Source: Tenacibaculum lutimaris (GTDB taxonomy: Bacteria > Bacteroidota > Bacteroidia > Flavobacteriales > Flavobacteriaceae). From it: 64,000 bases of DNA. Position numbers and translations under genes: made by a program. The notes under the pieces were generated by a model. The model was not told where the DNA came from. It saw nothing but the letters and a program-made list of their open reading frames with translations, and ran no database searches. The first letter of the stretch is position 1. Every line of letters starts with the position of its first letter. Below, in pieces: positions 17,145-27,184 of the stretch. Location: the NCBI RefSeq assembly GCF_003610735.1, contig NZ_RAQM01000008.1, positions 359,680 to 423,679 on the forward strand, read 5' to 3'.

Positions 17145-18197
17145 TTATACAGATTTATGAGATGGTATTAATGGTAAAACAACTTCAAACTCCTTTTCAG
17201 TTTCACGTATTTTAATAGTATTTTCAGCAAGTAACTCAAATTGTTTTGATAAGTTAATCAACGCCATTCCATTACCTTTTCTTCTTGTAGCGTATAGTGC
17301 TTTATTATTTGTTACTTTAATTCCTTCATCCTCTGTTATAGTAATATCTACGGGTGATTCGGAAGTTCCTTTATTGTGAGTGATTGCATTTTCTATAAGA
17401 ACTTGTAAACAAAATGGAGGTACTACAATGTTTTTTGTGTATAAAGTTGGTGCTATATTTAGTTTATAATAACCTTCATACTTTTCTTCCATTAGCTTAA
17501 AATACCCCTCTGTAAAAAACAACTCTTCTTTTAATGTAACCAGTTGTTTATCTGAACTATGTAAGCTATATCTATATAATTCTGCAAAACGATTTAAAAA
17601 TAAAGAAGCTCTTTGAGTATCTTCTTCAATAAGTTGATCTAAAATATTTAGATTATTAAATAAGAAGTGAGGGTTTAATTGTGTTTTTAATTGTGTTATT
17701 TCATTTTTAGCTTTACTTATTTCATAGGCAGCTACCTGTTTTTGATAAGCAACATTTTCTTTATAATACAAGTAGGCTAATGAAAATCCTCCAAAAATAA
17801 TAAAGTCAATTACAGAATTTATATTGACATATATTATATGATAAACAGAACCAAAGTTTCTGGAATAGGTATCAAAAATGAACGCAACAATTAATCCGAA
17901 ACTATTTCCTATCACTAAATATGTTAACAAGCCTATTCCAAAAAAATGCACATATCTTCTACTTAATGAAGTTTGTTTTTTTGAGTTTTTATTAATACTC
18001 TTTTTGATAAAACTAACCCACCAAAAAATAAAAACTGCTTTAAAAAAATACCAAAAGGGAGCATCAGGATAAAAGATAAAATCTTTCCAAGAATCTGAAT
18101 TCCCAAATTGATTTTTTAAAATAAATATTAAGCAAAAGGTAAAGAGAAAGATTAAAAATGTAGCATTTTCTCTAAAAAAGGATGTGTTTGTTTTCAT
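17145..18197 (-). CDS. LytS/YehU-type sensor histidine kinase
   Basis: Membrane sensor partner of the adjacent LytTR regulator. Four to six hydrophobic segments in the N-terminal 150 residues (such as ATFLIFLFTFCLIFIL and FWYFFKAVFIFWWV), a short coiled coil, then the His_kinase domain with the phospho-acceptor His in QLNPHFLFNNLNILDQL and the ATPase region VLIENAITHNKG and GNGMALINL. The reading frame is open to an ATG at 18249-18251, but the ATG at 18195-18197 is preferred because the extra 18 residues are basic and precede the first membrane helix. No extracellular sensor domain is evident. Confidence 0.85.
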   Translation of the reverse strand: MKTNTSFFRENATFLIFLFTFCLIFILKNQFGNSDSWKDFIFYPDAPFWYFFKAVFIFWWVSFIKKSINKNSKKQTSLSRRYVHFFGIGLLTYLVIGNSFGLIVAFIFDTYSRNFGSVYHIIYVNINSVIDFIIFGGFSLAYLYYKENVAYQKQVAAYEISKAKNEITQLKTQLNPHFLFNNLNILDQLIEEDTQRASLFLNRFAELYRYSLHSSDKQLVTLKEELFFTEGYFKLMEEKYEGYYKLNIAPTLYTKNIVVPPFCLQVLIENAITHNKGTSESPVDITITEDEGIKVTNNKALYATRRKGNGMALINLSKQFELLAENTIKIRETEKEFEVVLPLIPSHKSV

Positions 18198-18268
18198 ATC
18201 AGTACTCACAAATATATCAAATTTGCGATGAAACTTTTGATTGAATCTCACCGCAAACTCTAGTATTT

Positions 18269-19012
18269 CTATTTATCTTCTGGCCAAGCACTTACTGTAT
18301 TTCCTTTCTCATCATAGGCTTCTAATTTTATTTTATTATCCTCATCTATAATAAACTTAGCTCTTGTTTTACCATTAGAATCGTATAAAAATAATCCGTT
18401 TTGTTTTCCTGGTGTTTGCCCTAAAGCTACTCTTGGCACTCCACCTATTATTCCTTTTTGTTGATACTCTTTAAGTTTAGCTCTTCTCTCAGCAGGATTA
18501 TTAATAGCTCTTAATTCTTCACTTATTTTTTGAGTCTTTTCTTGGGTTTCGTTATCTCCTCTATCATTAAATACTAACCTACCTGCTTTGTACCTTTTTC
18601 CATCTCTCTTTGCATCTGTAGTTATGAGCTGCATTACTTGGTCTCCATCATACTGATCAAACGTTAATGATAATCCCGAACTATGTCCTTTTTCAGTTTT
18701 TTTACCATCATAAATAAATCCGCCACACTCTATACCTTCTTCATTATAAAAAAGCATTCCTGCTCTCTTTTTTCTTTCGTGATAAACTCTTCCATTAATC
18801 TTATCGCCTTTACTAGGAAAGTTTGCTGCATTTGTAATTAACATTTTTACTGTTCCATCATTTTCTATGATATTAATTCTTTTTACATCAATAGTATCAA
18901 ATTGTGTATTCTCTTTATTTTTAAAGGCTACAGTAGTTAAAACTCCTATTAATGCTGTTATACTTACTGCAAATGTTCTTAAAAAAATAAGTTCTCTTTT
19001 TGTGTTCATCAT
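18269..19012 (-). CDS. Membrane-anchored protein of unknown function
   Basis: 247 residues with one N-terminal hydrophobic segment (TFAVSITALIGVLTTVAF, about 9-27) and a soluble remainder, so it is probably anchored with the C-terminus outside the cytoplasm. The body consists of short beta-like repeats of the pattern RxGMLFYNEEGxExGGFxY, LVFNDRGD and GLFLYDSNGKTRAKF, suggesting a beta-rich fold. I do not recognise a family. It lies 18 bases upstream of the longest kinase ORF, in the same direction, so it may be co-transcribed with the two-component pair. TACTTTTG at 19038-19045 (minus) fits a -7 element 25 bases before the start. Confidence 0.65.
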   Translation of the reverse strand: MMNTKRELIFLRTFAVSITALIGVLTTVAFKNKENTQFDTIDVKRINIIENDGTVKMLITNAANFPSKGDKINGRVYHERKKRAGMLFYNEEGIECGGFIYDGKKTEKGHSSGLSLTFDQYDGDQVMQLITTDAKRDGKRYKAGRLVFNDRGDNETQEKTQKISEELRAINNPAERRAKLKEYQQKGIIGGVPRVALGQTPGKQNGLFLYDSNGKTRAKFIIDEDNKIKLEAYDEKGNTVSAWPEDK

Positions 19013-19037
19013 GGTATGTTTTTATTATTAGATGCCT

Positions 19038-19045
19038 CAAAAGTA
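19038..19045 (-). promoter_or_regulatory. -7 element upstream of the unknown membrane protein
   Basis: TACTTTTG on the minus strand matches TAnnTTTG and lies 25 bases upstream of the ATG at 19010-19012. No clear -33 TTG at the usual distance. Confidence 0.4.
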
Positions 19046-19126
19046 TTTTGGACTCACGTTTTTAAAAATATTTTTTTTATAAGCTCAGGAAAATAAATGA
19101 TAAACTAAGGAATATTAACAATAAAA

Positions 19127-19153
19127 AAACCACCGACTTTTAATCGGTGGTTT
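19127..19153 (-). terminator. Terminator of the metalloprotease gene
   Basis: Ten-base-pair stem (AAACCACCGA with TCGGTGGTTT), 7-base loop, followed on the minus strand by T7. It lies 27 bases after the protease stop. Confidence 0.85.
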
Positions 19154-19180
19154 ACACTATGTATTAAGGTTAGTTATTTC

Positions 19181-20053
19181 TTAGTACATGTTTTGTAATG
19201 CTGTAATGTCGTTACCATTAAACTCTCCGTCTTCGTTAGAGCTAAAGCACGCTAACATAACTGAAGTTGAATCGTATCCTGTTGGTGTACCAGATACATG
19301 GTTAGCTCCTACACCTGCAGTACCTTCATTGGTATTTTGTCCACAACTTTGACGGCTAAACCAATCAGTATGTCTAAACCCTACTGAGTGTCCAATCTCG
19401 TGTGTAATTACATGCTCTACAACATTCGTATCATAGTTATCTAAACCATATATTTGTACGAACTTGTAAGGTAAACCATTGCTTGGGAAACCTGCACTAC
19501 CACCTGCTCCAGATTGAGTTGGGTTATGGTATACTACCATATCTTTGTTGCTGTAATTAGTTCCAAAACTTAATGTAAAGCTAATAGATACACCACTTAA
19601 ACGGTTGTAATTGTCTACCGCCCATTGTAATGCTGTTCGCTCTTTAGTAGAAAGACCATATCCACCACCACCTGTGTATCCTACGATAGAAATATTTCTA
19701 CCTTGAGATACTAAATTGTTAGTAGAGTATTGACGAGCAGATTGATTTTCATCTTTAGCTTTAGCCATAGCAAACAACTGATCTTCTGTCATTACAACAT
19801 CCTCTTCTAAGAATAAACGTACTTCTGAAGTTCCATCAGGGAAATAAAAATTGTCATAACGAACATGATTTACATTTAGCTCCAATTTGGCTACTGCATC
19901 AACTACCTCTTGAGGTACTGGTTTAAGTCCTGGGTTATTGCTAGATTGCTCTATAACTTCCGACTCATTAATTTGTTCGTTTTCACTTGAACATGAGGTG
20001 AAGAAAACACCTACCGACAAGCCCATTATTAGGGCTAACTTTGTTTTTTTCAT
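19181..20053 (-). CDS. Secreted lipoprotein zinc metalloprotease (M57/metzincin type)
   Basis: 290 residues. N-terminal lipoprotein signal MKKTKLALIMGLSVGVFFTSCSSE with the acylated Cys near 21, so it should be exported and lipid-anchored. A propeptide-like region (about 40-110) is followed by a catalytic domain with HEIGHSVGFRHTDWF near 218-232. That is the HExxHxxGxxH zinc site of metzincins, and the HEIGHSxGxRHTDxx form resembles peptidase family M57. Four cysteines in the C-terminal part may form disulfides. It is a single-gene unit with its own terminator and likely a housekeeping secreted protease; the substrate is unknown. Confidence 0.82.
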   Translation of the reverse strand: MKKTKLALIMGLSVGVFFTSCSSENEQINESEVIEQSSNNPGLKPVPQEVVDAVAKLELNVNHVRYDNFYFPDGTSEVRLFLEEDVVMTEDQLFAMAKAKDENQSARQYSTNNLVSQGRNISIVGYTGGGGYGLSTKERTALQWAVDNYNRLSGVSISFTLSFGTNYSNKDMVVYHNPTQSGAGGSAGFPSNGLPYKFVQIYGLDNYDTNVVEHVITHEIGHSVGFRHTDWFSRQSCGQNTNEGTAGVGANHVSGTPTGYDSTSVMLACFSSNEDGEFNGNDITALQNMY

Positions 20054-20234
20054 AATATGAAGGGTTTTTTAATTCGCTGTAAATCTACACTTTAGATTTA
20101 TACACTTTAAATAAACTTAAAAAAAACGTTAAAAAATAGAATATTTAAACAGATAAATCATAAAATATTAAATACTTAACAATAAATAACAATTTCAAAC
20201 AACTAACAAACAGACTACCAATTACTTATAAACA

Positions 20235-20269
20235 AAACTTCCTTTAACCATGATAGTTAAAGGAAGTTT
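20235..20269 (-). terminator. Terminator of the leu operon
   Basis: Perfect 14-base-pair stem (AAACTTCCTTTAAC with GTTAAAGGAAGTTT), 7-base loop, 27 bases after the leuB stop. On the minus strand the stem ends in GTTT followed by TGTTTA, a weak U-tract, but the stem is long and well placed. Confidence 0.75.
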
Positions 20270-20295
20270 ACATAATTATTTATAGTTTTTACTAC

Positions 20296-21411
20296 CTATA
20301 TAATGGTGCTTTGCCCCATATGTATATTTTGGAAATTCATATCACTATCTTCTTGATTATAAATATAATCAGCTATAAAATCTCCTACTTTAGAAGTTGA
20401 AAATGGGTTTTCTGAGTTAATATCTTCTGTAGTAATACCCAGTTCTAATGATTTTTGAACAGCACTCTCTACTGTATCTGCCTCTGTATGTAATTCTAAA
20501 TGCCTCAACAATAACGCAGATGATAGTATAGATGCCAATGGGTTAGCGATGTCTTTTCCTTTTGCTTGTGGAAAAGATCCGTGAATAGGTTCAAATAACG
20601 CATTTTCTTTTCCTACTGAAGCGGAAGCTAACAAACCTATAGAACCTCCTATAACACTTGCTTCATCAGAAAGAATGTCTCCAAAAAGGTTTTCGGTTAA
20701 AATAACATCAAAATCTTTTGGGTTTAAAATTAACTTCATCGCTGCATTATCAACAAATAAATAGTCTACTTCAACGTCAGGATATTGAGTTGCTAAATCT
20801 CCAACAGTTTTACGCCACAGCCTTGAGGTTTCTAATACATTGGCTTTATCTACCAACGTTAGTTTTTTACGTCTTTTTTGAGCTGCTTGAAAAGCTAAAT
20901 GTGCCATTCGTTCTATTTCTTCTACAGTATAAGAACAACCATCAAAAGCATGCTTTCCATCATCACTCAGTTCTTTAATACCAAAATAGATTCCTCCTGT
21001 TAGCTCTCTATAAATAACAATATCTGTTCCTTCAATTCTATCTTTCTTTAAAGGTGACTTTTGAATTAACGTGTCATACGCTTTTACAGGGCGAACATTA
21101 CAAAATAGTCCTAACTCTTTTCTTAAACGTAGTAATCCTTGCTCTGGACGTACTTTTGCTGTAGGATCATTATCATATTTTGGATCTCCAATGGCTCCAA
21201 ATAAAATAGCATCACTCTTTTTACACAACTCAATGGTTTCATCAGGCAATGGATTTCCTTTTTTATCAATAGCACAGGCTCCCATTAATGTTTCTTTAAA
21301 TAAGAATGTGTGATCAAACACATTACCAACAGCTCTAAGCACTTTTTTTGCTTGCTCTGTTACTTCTGGTCCTATTCCATCTCCTGGTATTACCGCTATA
21401 TTGTACTTCAT
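20296..21411 (-). CDS. leuB: 3-isopropylmalate dehydrogenase
   Basis: NAD-dependent oxidative decarboxylation of 3-isopropylmalate. 371 residues: IPGDGIGPEVTEQAKKVL at the N-terminus, RELTGGIYFG near 135, the Lys/Asp catalytic set in LTLVDKANVLETSRLWR and FVDNAAMKLI, and the NAD-binding GSFPQAKGKDIANP near 280. Full length plus a short C-terminal tail. Last gene of leuA-C-D-B, 11 bases after leuD. Confidence 0.95.
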   Translation of the reverse strand: MKYNIAVIPGDGIGPEVTEQAKKVLRAVGNVFDHTFLFKETLMGACAIDKKGNPLPDETIELCKKSDAILFGAIGDPKYDNDPTAKVRPEQGLLRLRKELGLFCNVRPVKAYDTLIQKSPLKKDRIEGTDIVIYRELTGGIYFGIKELSDDGKHAFDGCSYTVEEIERMAHLAFQAAQKRRKKLTLVDKANVLETSRLWRKTVGDLATQYPDVEVDYLFVDNAAMKLILNPKDFDVILTENLFGDILSDEASVIGGSIGLLASASVGKENALFEPIHGSFPQAKGKDIANPLASILSSALLLRHLELHTEADTVESAVQKSLELGITTEDINSENPFSTSKVGDFIADYIYNQEDSDMNFQNIHMGQSTII

Positions 21412-21422
21412 CTTTTTACTTT

Positions 21423-22004
21423 TTATATCATTGTTGCTTCAAAAGCTGTTATTGTATCTTTTTTACTGATTAAAAAATCTATATCGTCATAACCATTTAT
21501 CATACATAGTTTTTTGTACGGGTTTATTTCAAAATCTACATTACCTATGGGGGTTTTTAGTTTTTGATTTTCTAAATCAACTATAATAGTTGTGTCTGGT
21601 AATTCAGTTACTTTTTTTAACAGTTTTGCTAAATATTCTTTGGGTACTTGTACTGGTAATATTCCGTTATTAAGCGCATTTCCTTTAAAAATATCTGCAA
21701 AAAAACTACTGATAACTACTTTAAATCCGTAGCCTGCTAATGCCCATGCAGCATGTTCCCTACTTGAGCCACATCCGAAATTATCTCCTGCTATTAAAAT
21801 GCTTCCTGTATAATTTGTATTGTTTAAAACAAAGTCTTCATTTAAACTACCATTTTTATTGTAGCGCCAATCTCTAAACACATTGTCTCCAAATCCTTCT
21901 TTATTGGTTGATTTTAAAAATCGTGCGGGTATAATTTGATCGGTATCTATGTTCTCCGTCGGTAATGGTATGGCCGTATCTATTAGTTTAACAAATTTCT
22001 CCAT
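21423..22004 (-). CDS. leuD: 3-isopropylmalate dehydratase small subunit
   Basis: 193 residues of the aconitase swivel domain: [16 protein letters not shown] near 18, [14 protein letters not shown] near 77, and [22 protein letters not shown] near 95. It isomerises 2- to 3-isopropylmalate together with LeuC. Its ATG overlaps the last base of leuC, which indicates coupled synthesis of the two subunits. Confidence 0.95.
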   Translation of the reverse strand: MEKFVKLIDTAIPLPTENIDTDQIIPARFLKSTNKEGFGDNVFRDWRYNKNGSLNEDFVLNNTNYTGSILIAGDNFGCGSSREHAAWALAGYGFKVVISSFFADIFKGNALNNGILPVQVPKEYLAKLLKKVTELPDTTIIVDLENQKLKTPIGNVDFEINPYKKLCMINGYDDIDFLISKKDTITAFEATMI

Positions 22005-23386
22005 TAGTTTAATTGTTTTGTAAAGTCAGTTATTTTTCCTTCTACTGCTGTTGCAGCAGCCATTAACGGACTTGCTAAAATGGTTCTTGCTCCTTGTCCT
22101 TGACGTCCTTCAAAGTTTCTATTTGAAGTTGATACACAGTATTCTCCTTCTGGTATTTTATCGTCATTCATTGCTAAACATGCTGAGCAACCTGGTTGTC
22201 GTAACTGAAATCCTGCTGCTTCAAAAACTTCTTGTAAACCTTCTCGTTTTATTTGTTTTGCTACTTGTTGTGATCCTGGTACTAACCACGCATTTACATT
22301 CGCTGCTTTCTGCTTTCCTTTTATATAGTTTGCTGCTACTCTAAAATCTTCTATCCTAGAGTTTGTACAACTTCCTATAAATACATAATTAACAGGTGTA
22401 TTAATTAATGATGTTCCCTTTTTAAAGTTCATATACTGTAACGACTTTTCAAAGGAAGCATCATTAAATTGGGGAATGTTTTCTGAAATTTTTATACCCA
22501 TTCCTGGGTTAGTTCCGTAAGTAAGCATTGGTTCTATGTCTTCTGCCTTAAAAGTGTATTCTTTATCAAATTTTGCACTTTTATCAGTCTTTAATGTTTT
22601 CCAATAAGCTACTTTGTTATCAAACTCGTCTCCTTTTGGTGCAAACTCACGTTCTTTAATATATTCAAAAGTGGTTTTATCAGGAGCAATCATACCTCCT
22701 CTTGCTCCCATTTCGATACTCATATTACACACGGTCATACGACCCTCCATAGACATTTCTTCAAATACATTTCCTGCATATTCACAAAAATAACCTGTAC
22801 CTGAATTTGTTCCTAATTGCGCTATAATATATAAGATTACATCTTTGGGTAATACTCCATTTTTAAGTTTACCTTTTACAGTTACACGCATGCTCTTAGG
22901 TTTTTCTAACAATAAGCATTGACTTGCAAATACTTGTGCTACTTGACTTGTTCCTATACCAAAAGCAATAGTACCAAAAGCACCGTGCGTTGATGTATGA
23001 CTATCTCCACAAACCATAGTCATTCCTGGTTGTGTTATCCCTAATTCGGGAGCCATTACATGTACAATTCCATTATATCGATGTCCTAAACCATATAGAG
23101 TAATATCGTTTTCTTTACAATTTTGTGTTAACTGCTCTAGTTGTTGCCTTGATAATTCATCTTTTATTGGTAAATGTTGATTTACGGTTGGTGTATTATG
23201 ATCGGCTGTTGCTACTGTTTTGTCTGGTCGTGCAATTGGAATATTACGCTCTTTTAACTCGTTAAAAGCTTGCGGACTGGTTACTTCATGAATTAAGTGT
23301 TTGTCTATGTATAATATTTGTGGTCCGTCTTTTACAGTATCCACTACATGCGCATCCCATACTTTATCAAATAATGTCTTTCCCAT
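22004..23386 (-). CDS. leuC: 3-isopropylmalate dehydratase large subunit
   Basis: 460 residues of the aconitase superfamily with the 4Fe-4S ligands in [13 protein letters not shown] near 345 and [11 protein letters not shown] near 405, and [12 protein letters not shown] near 130. The length matches the bacterial two-subunit type. Overlaps leuD by one base and follows leuA with a one-base overlap of the reading frames. Confidence 0.95.
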   Translation of the reverse strand: MGKTLFDKVWDAHVVDTVKDGPQILYIDKHLIHEVTSPQAFNELKERNIPIARPDKTVATADHNTPTVNQHLPIKDELSRQQLEQLTQNCKENDITLYGLGHRYNGIVHVMAPELGITQPGMTMVCGDSHTSTHGAFGTIAFGIGTSQVAQVFASQCLLLEKPKSMRVTVKGKLKNGVLPKDVILYIIAQLGTNSGTGYFCEYAGNVFEEMSMEGRMTVCNMSIEMGARGGMIAPDKTTFEYIKEREFAPKGDEFDNKVAYWKTLKTDKSAKFDKEYTFKAEDIEPMLTYGTNPGMGIKISENIPQFNDASFEKSLQYMNFKKGTSLINTPVNYVFIGSCTNSRIEDFRVAANYIKGKQKAANVNAWLVPGSQQVAKQIKREGLQEVFEAAGFQLRQPGCSACLAMNDDKIPEGEYCVSTSNRNFEGRQGQGARTILASPLMAAATAVEGKITDFTKQLN

Positions 23387-24561
23387 TAAGCTATGGCTAT
23401 TTTTGAAATTTTATTTACTTGTTTCATAATCTGATGAATATCTTCATCGATTACTTCTTTTTGTCTATCAGCAAACTGTAAGAACGTTTTATAAGCTGTA
23501 TCTAACTGAATTTTGGTTAGCTCATATCCTATCTTTTTTGCGCGATATGCTAAGGCTGCTCTTCCGCTTCTTGCGGTTAATACGATAGCACTTTCTGTGA
23601 CTCCTACATCTGCTGGATTGATAATTTCATACGTTTCTCGATTTTTAATCACCCCGTCTTGGTGAATTCCTGAGCTATGTGCAAAGGCATTTGCTCCTAC
23701 AATGGCTTTGTTAGGTTGTACAGGCATTCCCATGCGTTCACGAACCATCATACTTGTATCGTATAGTAATTTGGTGTTAATATCTGTTTGAAGATTTAAA
23801 TATGGATGCTGTTTTAAAATCATTACTACTTCTTCTAAAGCCGTATTTCCTGCACGCTCTCCTATTCCATTGACCGTACATTCTATTTGACGCGCACCAT
23901 TAATAGCTCCTGCGATAGAATTTGCTGTGGCTAAGCCTAAATCGTTATGGCAATGGCATGAAATAATTACATTTTCAATACCTTTTACATTGTCTTTTAA
24001 ATACTTGATTTTCGCTCCATATTCTTCAGGTAAACAATATCCTGTAGTATCAGGAATATTCAACACTGTTGCTCCTGATTTTATAACTTCTTCACAAACT
24101 TTGGCTAAAAAAGCGTTGTCGGTTCTACCTGCATCTTCTGCATAAAACTCTACATCGTCTACAAAGTTTTTTGCGTACGAAACAGCTTCTTTTGCTCGCC
24201 TAATTACTTCTTCTTTCGAAGCATTGAATTTATACTGAATATGTGAATCACTAGTACCAATACCCGTATGAATTCTAGGTTTGCTAGCTAATCTTAAAGC
24301 ATCTGCTGCTACTTCAATATCTTTTTTAACGGCTCTTGTTAATCCGCAAACAGTAGCATTTTTAACTAATTTAGCTATTTCTTGTACCGAAATAAAGTCT
24401 CCTGGGCTTGATACTGGGAAGCCTGCTTCAATTACATCAACTCCTAAAAAATCGAGTCTTTCGGCAATAACTAGCTTTTGTTGGGTATCTAATTTACATC
24501 CTGGAACTTGCTCTCCGTCTCGTAATGTGGTATCGAAAATTTGAATTTTATCGCTTTGCAT
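23386..24561 (-). CDS. leuA: 2-isopropylmalate synthase, short form
   Basis: Condenses acetyl-CoA with 2-ketoisovalerate, the first committed step of leucine synthesis. From the ATG at 24559-24561 it has 391 residues. It contains the catalytic barrel ([13 protein letters not shown] near 10, metal ligands in [15 protein letters not shown] near 205, [14 protein letters not shown]) and a subdomain, but lacks the roughly 120-residue C-terminal LeuA dimer domain that mediates leucine feedback in the 510-residue type. The frame is open 11 codons further to a TTG, but a -7 element (24592-24599) overlaps that stretch, so the ATG is preferred. Confidence 0.93.
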   Translation of the reverse strand: MQSDKIQIFDTTLRDGEQVPGCKLDTQQKLVIAERLDFLGVDVIEAGFPVSSPGDFISVQEIAKLVKNATVCGLTRAVKKDIEVAADALRLASKPRIHTGIGTSDSHIQYKFNASKEEVIRRAKEAVSYAKNFVDDVEFYAEDAGRTDNAFLAKVCEEVIKSGATVLNIPDTTGYCLPEEYGAKIKYLKDNVKGIENVIISCHCHNDLGLATANSIAGAINGARQIECTVNGIGERAGNTALEEVVMILKQHPYLNLQTDINTKLLYDTSMMVRERMGMPVQPNKAIVGANAFAHSSGIHQDGVIKNRETYEIINPADVGVTESAIVLTARSGRAALAYRAKKIGYELTKIQLDTAYKTFLQFADRQKEVIDEDIHQIMKQVNKISKIAIA

Positions 24562-24591
24562 AAATCTAAATATGATTATCAAAATAAAAAC

Positions 24592-24619
24592 CAAATGTAT
24601 ATATTGGCTTTTCTAGCAA
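24592..24619 (-). promoter_or_regulatory. Promoter of the leu operon
   Basis: TACATTTG (24592-24599, minus) fits TAnnTTTG, with TTG at 24617-24619, 17 bases upstream. The predicted start is about 25 bases before the leuA ATG. There is no room for a leader peptide, so leucine control here is not by attenuation, unlike the ilv operon. Confidence 0.5.
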
Positions 24620-24693
24620 GCTCTTTTTTAATGGGTTAGTTACGATATCAAAACGACAAAAAACAAAAATAAAATACTGAAAAACAAAAAGTT

Positions 24694-26259
24694 ATGCGTA
24701 AACCAATTACATTCTCCAACCAACAAAATGACGCTTTGTTTGTTTTGATTAAGTCTTTATCGAAGTCAGAAAAACGTCAGTTTAATTTATATGTTGGTCG
24801 TTTAGGAGGTAATGTAGATGCTAAATTTTTTGCGCTTTTTAAATTACTTGAAAAACAAAAGAGTTATAACGAAAAGGCTATTATTGATAGCGGTGTGGTG
24901 AGTAAACAACAATTATCTAACCTAAAAGCTCATTTATACAAGCAAATACTAACTAGTCTTCGTATGAATCCTGCTCATAAAAACATTAGAATTCAAATAC
25001 GTGAGCAGCTAGATTTTGCTACAGTTTTATATCAAAAAGGGTTGTACAAGCAAAGTTTAAAACTGCTTGACAAAGCAAAAAATATGGCGGTTGAAAATGA
25101 AGAAAAGAATGTTGCTTATGAAATTGTTGAGCTTGAAAAAGTCATTGAAAGTCAGTATATAACCCGAAGTATTGATACGCGTTCTGACGAATTAACTATT
25201 CAGGCAAAAGAGCTTAGCATGCAAAATGTTATCGCCAGTAAATTGTCAAACTTGTCGCTACAACTGTATGGAACATTGCTTAAAAATGGCTACGTAAAAA
25301 ACGATGAAGAACTGCAACGAGTAAATACTTACTTTTATTCTAAACTTCCTGAATATACATATGAAGAATTGGGTTTTAGAGAAAAGTTATGGTTATACAA
25401 AGCACATTTGTGGCATAGCTTTTTAACTCAAGATTTTTTACAGAGTTATAAATATGCTAATAAATGGGTAGATTTATTTAAACATGATACTAAGAATATT
25501 TCTTTGCATCCTGTTTTTTATTTAAAAGGGAAAAACTACTTATTAGAGAGCTTATTTTTTATAAAGCATTATGATAAGTTTAAAGAAGAACTCTCAGCTT
25601 TTGAAGAAGAAATTGAAGAGAAAACTATTCCTCAAAATAGTAACACAGAAATCTTAACCTTTTTATACTATTATGCTAATAAATTACACCTACATTTCTT
25701 AGAAGGTAACTTTTCAGAAGGTGAATACCTAGTAGATATTATTAATGATAAAATAGATGAGTACAAAGACCGTTTAGATACGCATCATATTGTAGTTTTT
25801 TACTACAAAATAGCCTGCTTATACTTTGGTATGGGTAAAAACAAAGAGTGTATTTTATACCTGAATAAAATTATCAAATCTAAAAATATTGATGTGGCAC
25901 AAGATTTACAGTGCTTTGCTAGAGTGTTATGTTTAATTGCTCACTATGAATGTGGGCTAGATTACGATTTAGAACGTCAATTTAAAGATACCTATCGTTT
26001 TTTACTAAAAATGGAAAACTTGCAAGAAGTACAAAAAGTATTTATCTCTTCTATTAAAGCATTAGGTGATGTGTATCCTCATCAAATAAAGAAAGAGTTT
26101 AAAAAGATATACGATCGTTTAAAAGTGTACGAAAACCATCCGTATGAAAAAAGAGCTTTTTTATATTTAGATATTCTCTCTTGGCTTGAAAGTAAAATTG
26201 AAAACAAGCCTGTAGCACAAATTATTCAAGAGAAGTTTGTGAGTGCTCAAAAGTGTTAA
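24694..26259 (+). CDS. Helical-repeat (TPR-like) protein of unknown function
   Basis: 521 residues, almost wholly alpha-helical in appearance, with alternating hydrophobic pairs such as LYQKGLYKQSLKLLDKAKNMAV and FYYKIACLYFGMGKNKECILYLNKII, which resemble tetratricopeptide repeats. No signal peptide or membrane segment; rich in Lys and Glu, so cytosolic. It is transcribed divergently from leuA from a 100-base shared intergenic region, with no evident operon partner. The TPR assignment is by eye and no specific family is recognised. Confidence 0.75.
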   Translation: MRKPITFSNQQNDALFVLIKSLSKSEKRQFNLYVGRLGGNVDAKFFALFKLLEKQKSYNEKAIIDSGVVSKQQLSNLKAHLYKQILTSLRMNPAHKNIRIQIREQLDFATVLYQKGLYKQSLKLLDKAKNMAVENEEKNVAYEIVELEKVIESQYITRSIDTRSDELTIQAKELSMQNVIASKLSNLSLQLYGTLLKNGYVKNDEELQRVNTYFYSKLPEYTYEELGFREKLWLYKAHLWHSFLTQDFLQSYKYANKWVDLFKHDTKNISLHPVFYLKGKNYLLESLFFIKHYDKFKEELSAFEEEIEEKTIPQNSNTEILTFLYYYANKLHLHFLEGNFSEGEYLVDIINDKIDEYKDRLDTHHIVVFYYKIACLYFGMGKNKECILYLNKIIKSKNIDVAQDLQCFARVLCLIAHYECGLDYDLERQFKDTYRFLLKMENLQEVQKVFISSIKALGDVYPHQIKKEFKKIYDRLKVYENHPYEKRAFLYLDILSWLESKIENKPVAQIIQEKFVSAQKC

Positions 26260-26264
26260 TACAC

Positions 26265-26367
26265 CATTTCGACCAGGGGGAGAAAGGTTCAGCAAAGCTA
26301 AATCTTAAACTAATAAGAAACTAAAGACTTTAAGGTTACTCATACTCCGTTTCACTCGGTCGAAATG
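26265..26367. repeat. Inverted repeat between convergent genes
   Basis: CATTTCGACC (26265-26274) and GGTCGAAATG (26358-26367) are perfect 10-base terminal inverted repeats around an 83-base interior that contains further imperfect complementarity. It lies between the convergent TPR-like and PhzF-like genes. It resembles the GTCGAAATG-type intergenic palindromes often seen in flavobacterial genomes (from memory). Confidence 0.65.
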
Positions 26368-26386
26368 ACGATTCCTTAAACACTTT

Positions 26387-27184
26387 TTACTCTATCCACA
26401 AGTTTCCTTCTGAATACGTTTTAGCTTTACCGCTAATTAATATTCTATTCTTTTTATTTTGACACTTCAATATTCCTACTCTTTCAGAAACTTGTATTGC
26501 ATCAAGATTATCTTTATTCAATCGAGAACTCCAAAATGGCACCAACGAACAATGAGAAGAACCAGTAACAGGATCTTCTAAAATAGAGGATTGTGGTGTA
26601 AAATATCTTGATACAAAATCGGAATTATCTCCTACAGCTGTAACTACTACCCCTCCTGGATCTAAATTTATTTGATCAAAGGTCTGTCTATCTACTTTTA
26701 TATTTTTTATTTCCTCTTCAGAATCATATATTAATACATAATCTCTAGATTTTAAAACCTCTTTAGGTGCTATGTTTAAAGACTTCTGAATAATTTCAGG
26801 TAACTCAGAAGCAACAGGCATTCGAGAGGGTAAATCCATAGAATAGAAATCTTTTTCAATTGTAATAGTTAAATCACCACTCAGTGTTTCGAATACTATT
26901 TCGTTATGAGGATAGTTTAAAATTGAGTGTAAACAATGAGCTGTTGCAAGTGTTGCATGTCCACATAAATCCATTTCAATTTCTGGAGTAAACCACCTTA
27001 AATGTATTTTCTCTCCTTTATCAACAAAAAATGCTGTTTCTGCCACAGCGTTTTCTTTTGCTATTTTTAAAAGAACTTCATCAGGTAACCAATTTTGTAA
27101 CGGAACAACACAAGCAGGATTCCCTCCAAAAACTTTATCTGTAAAAGCATCTATTTGGTATAATGGTAATTTCATCTTTTTCAT
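26387..27184 (-). CDS. PhzF-family isomerase-like protein
   Basis: 265 residues of the diaminopimelate epimerase-like fold used by PhzF. Characteristic blocks are QIDAFTDKVFGGNPACVV near 7-24, the catalytic Glu in NAVAETAFF near 45, DLCGHATLATAHCL near 73 and the C-terminal DPVTGSSHCSLVPFW near 215. Such proteins isomerise or epimerise small metabolites. The phenazine role applies only to phz clusters and none is present, so the substrate is unknown. Single gene, separated from metF by 256 bases of repeats. Confidence 0.85.
   Translation of the reverse strand: MKKMKLPLYQIDAFTDKVFGGNPACVVPLQNWLPDEVLLKIAKENAVAETAFFVDKGEKIHLRWFTPEIEMDLCGHATLATAHCLHSILNYPHNEIVFETLSGDLTITIEKDFYSMDLPSRMPVASELPEIIQKSLNIAPKEVLKSRDYVLIYDSEEEIKNIKVDRQTFDQINLDPGGVVVTAVGDNSDFVSRYFTPQSSILEDPVTGSSHCSLVPFWSSRLNKDNLDAIQVSERVGILKCQNKKNRILISGKAKTYSEGNLWIE

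Noticed and set aside
19038..20053. Type IX secretion substrate (C-terminal sorting domain on the metalloprotease)
   Set aside because: The 290-residue protein ends at the protease domain (ITALQNMY) with no T9SS C-terminal domain, and it has a lipoprotein signal.
24562..24594. Ile/Leu-rich N-terminal extension of LeuA (looked like a leader peptide)
   Set aside because: It begins with TTG, is in frame with leuA without a stop, and the -7 element TACATTTG covers it, so the ATG at 24561 is the start.
26387..27184. Phenazine biosynthesis
   Set aside because: Only a PhzF-like fold is present with no other phz genes; the family is widespread in non-phenazine organisms.
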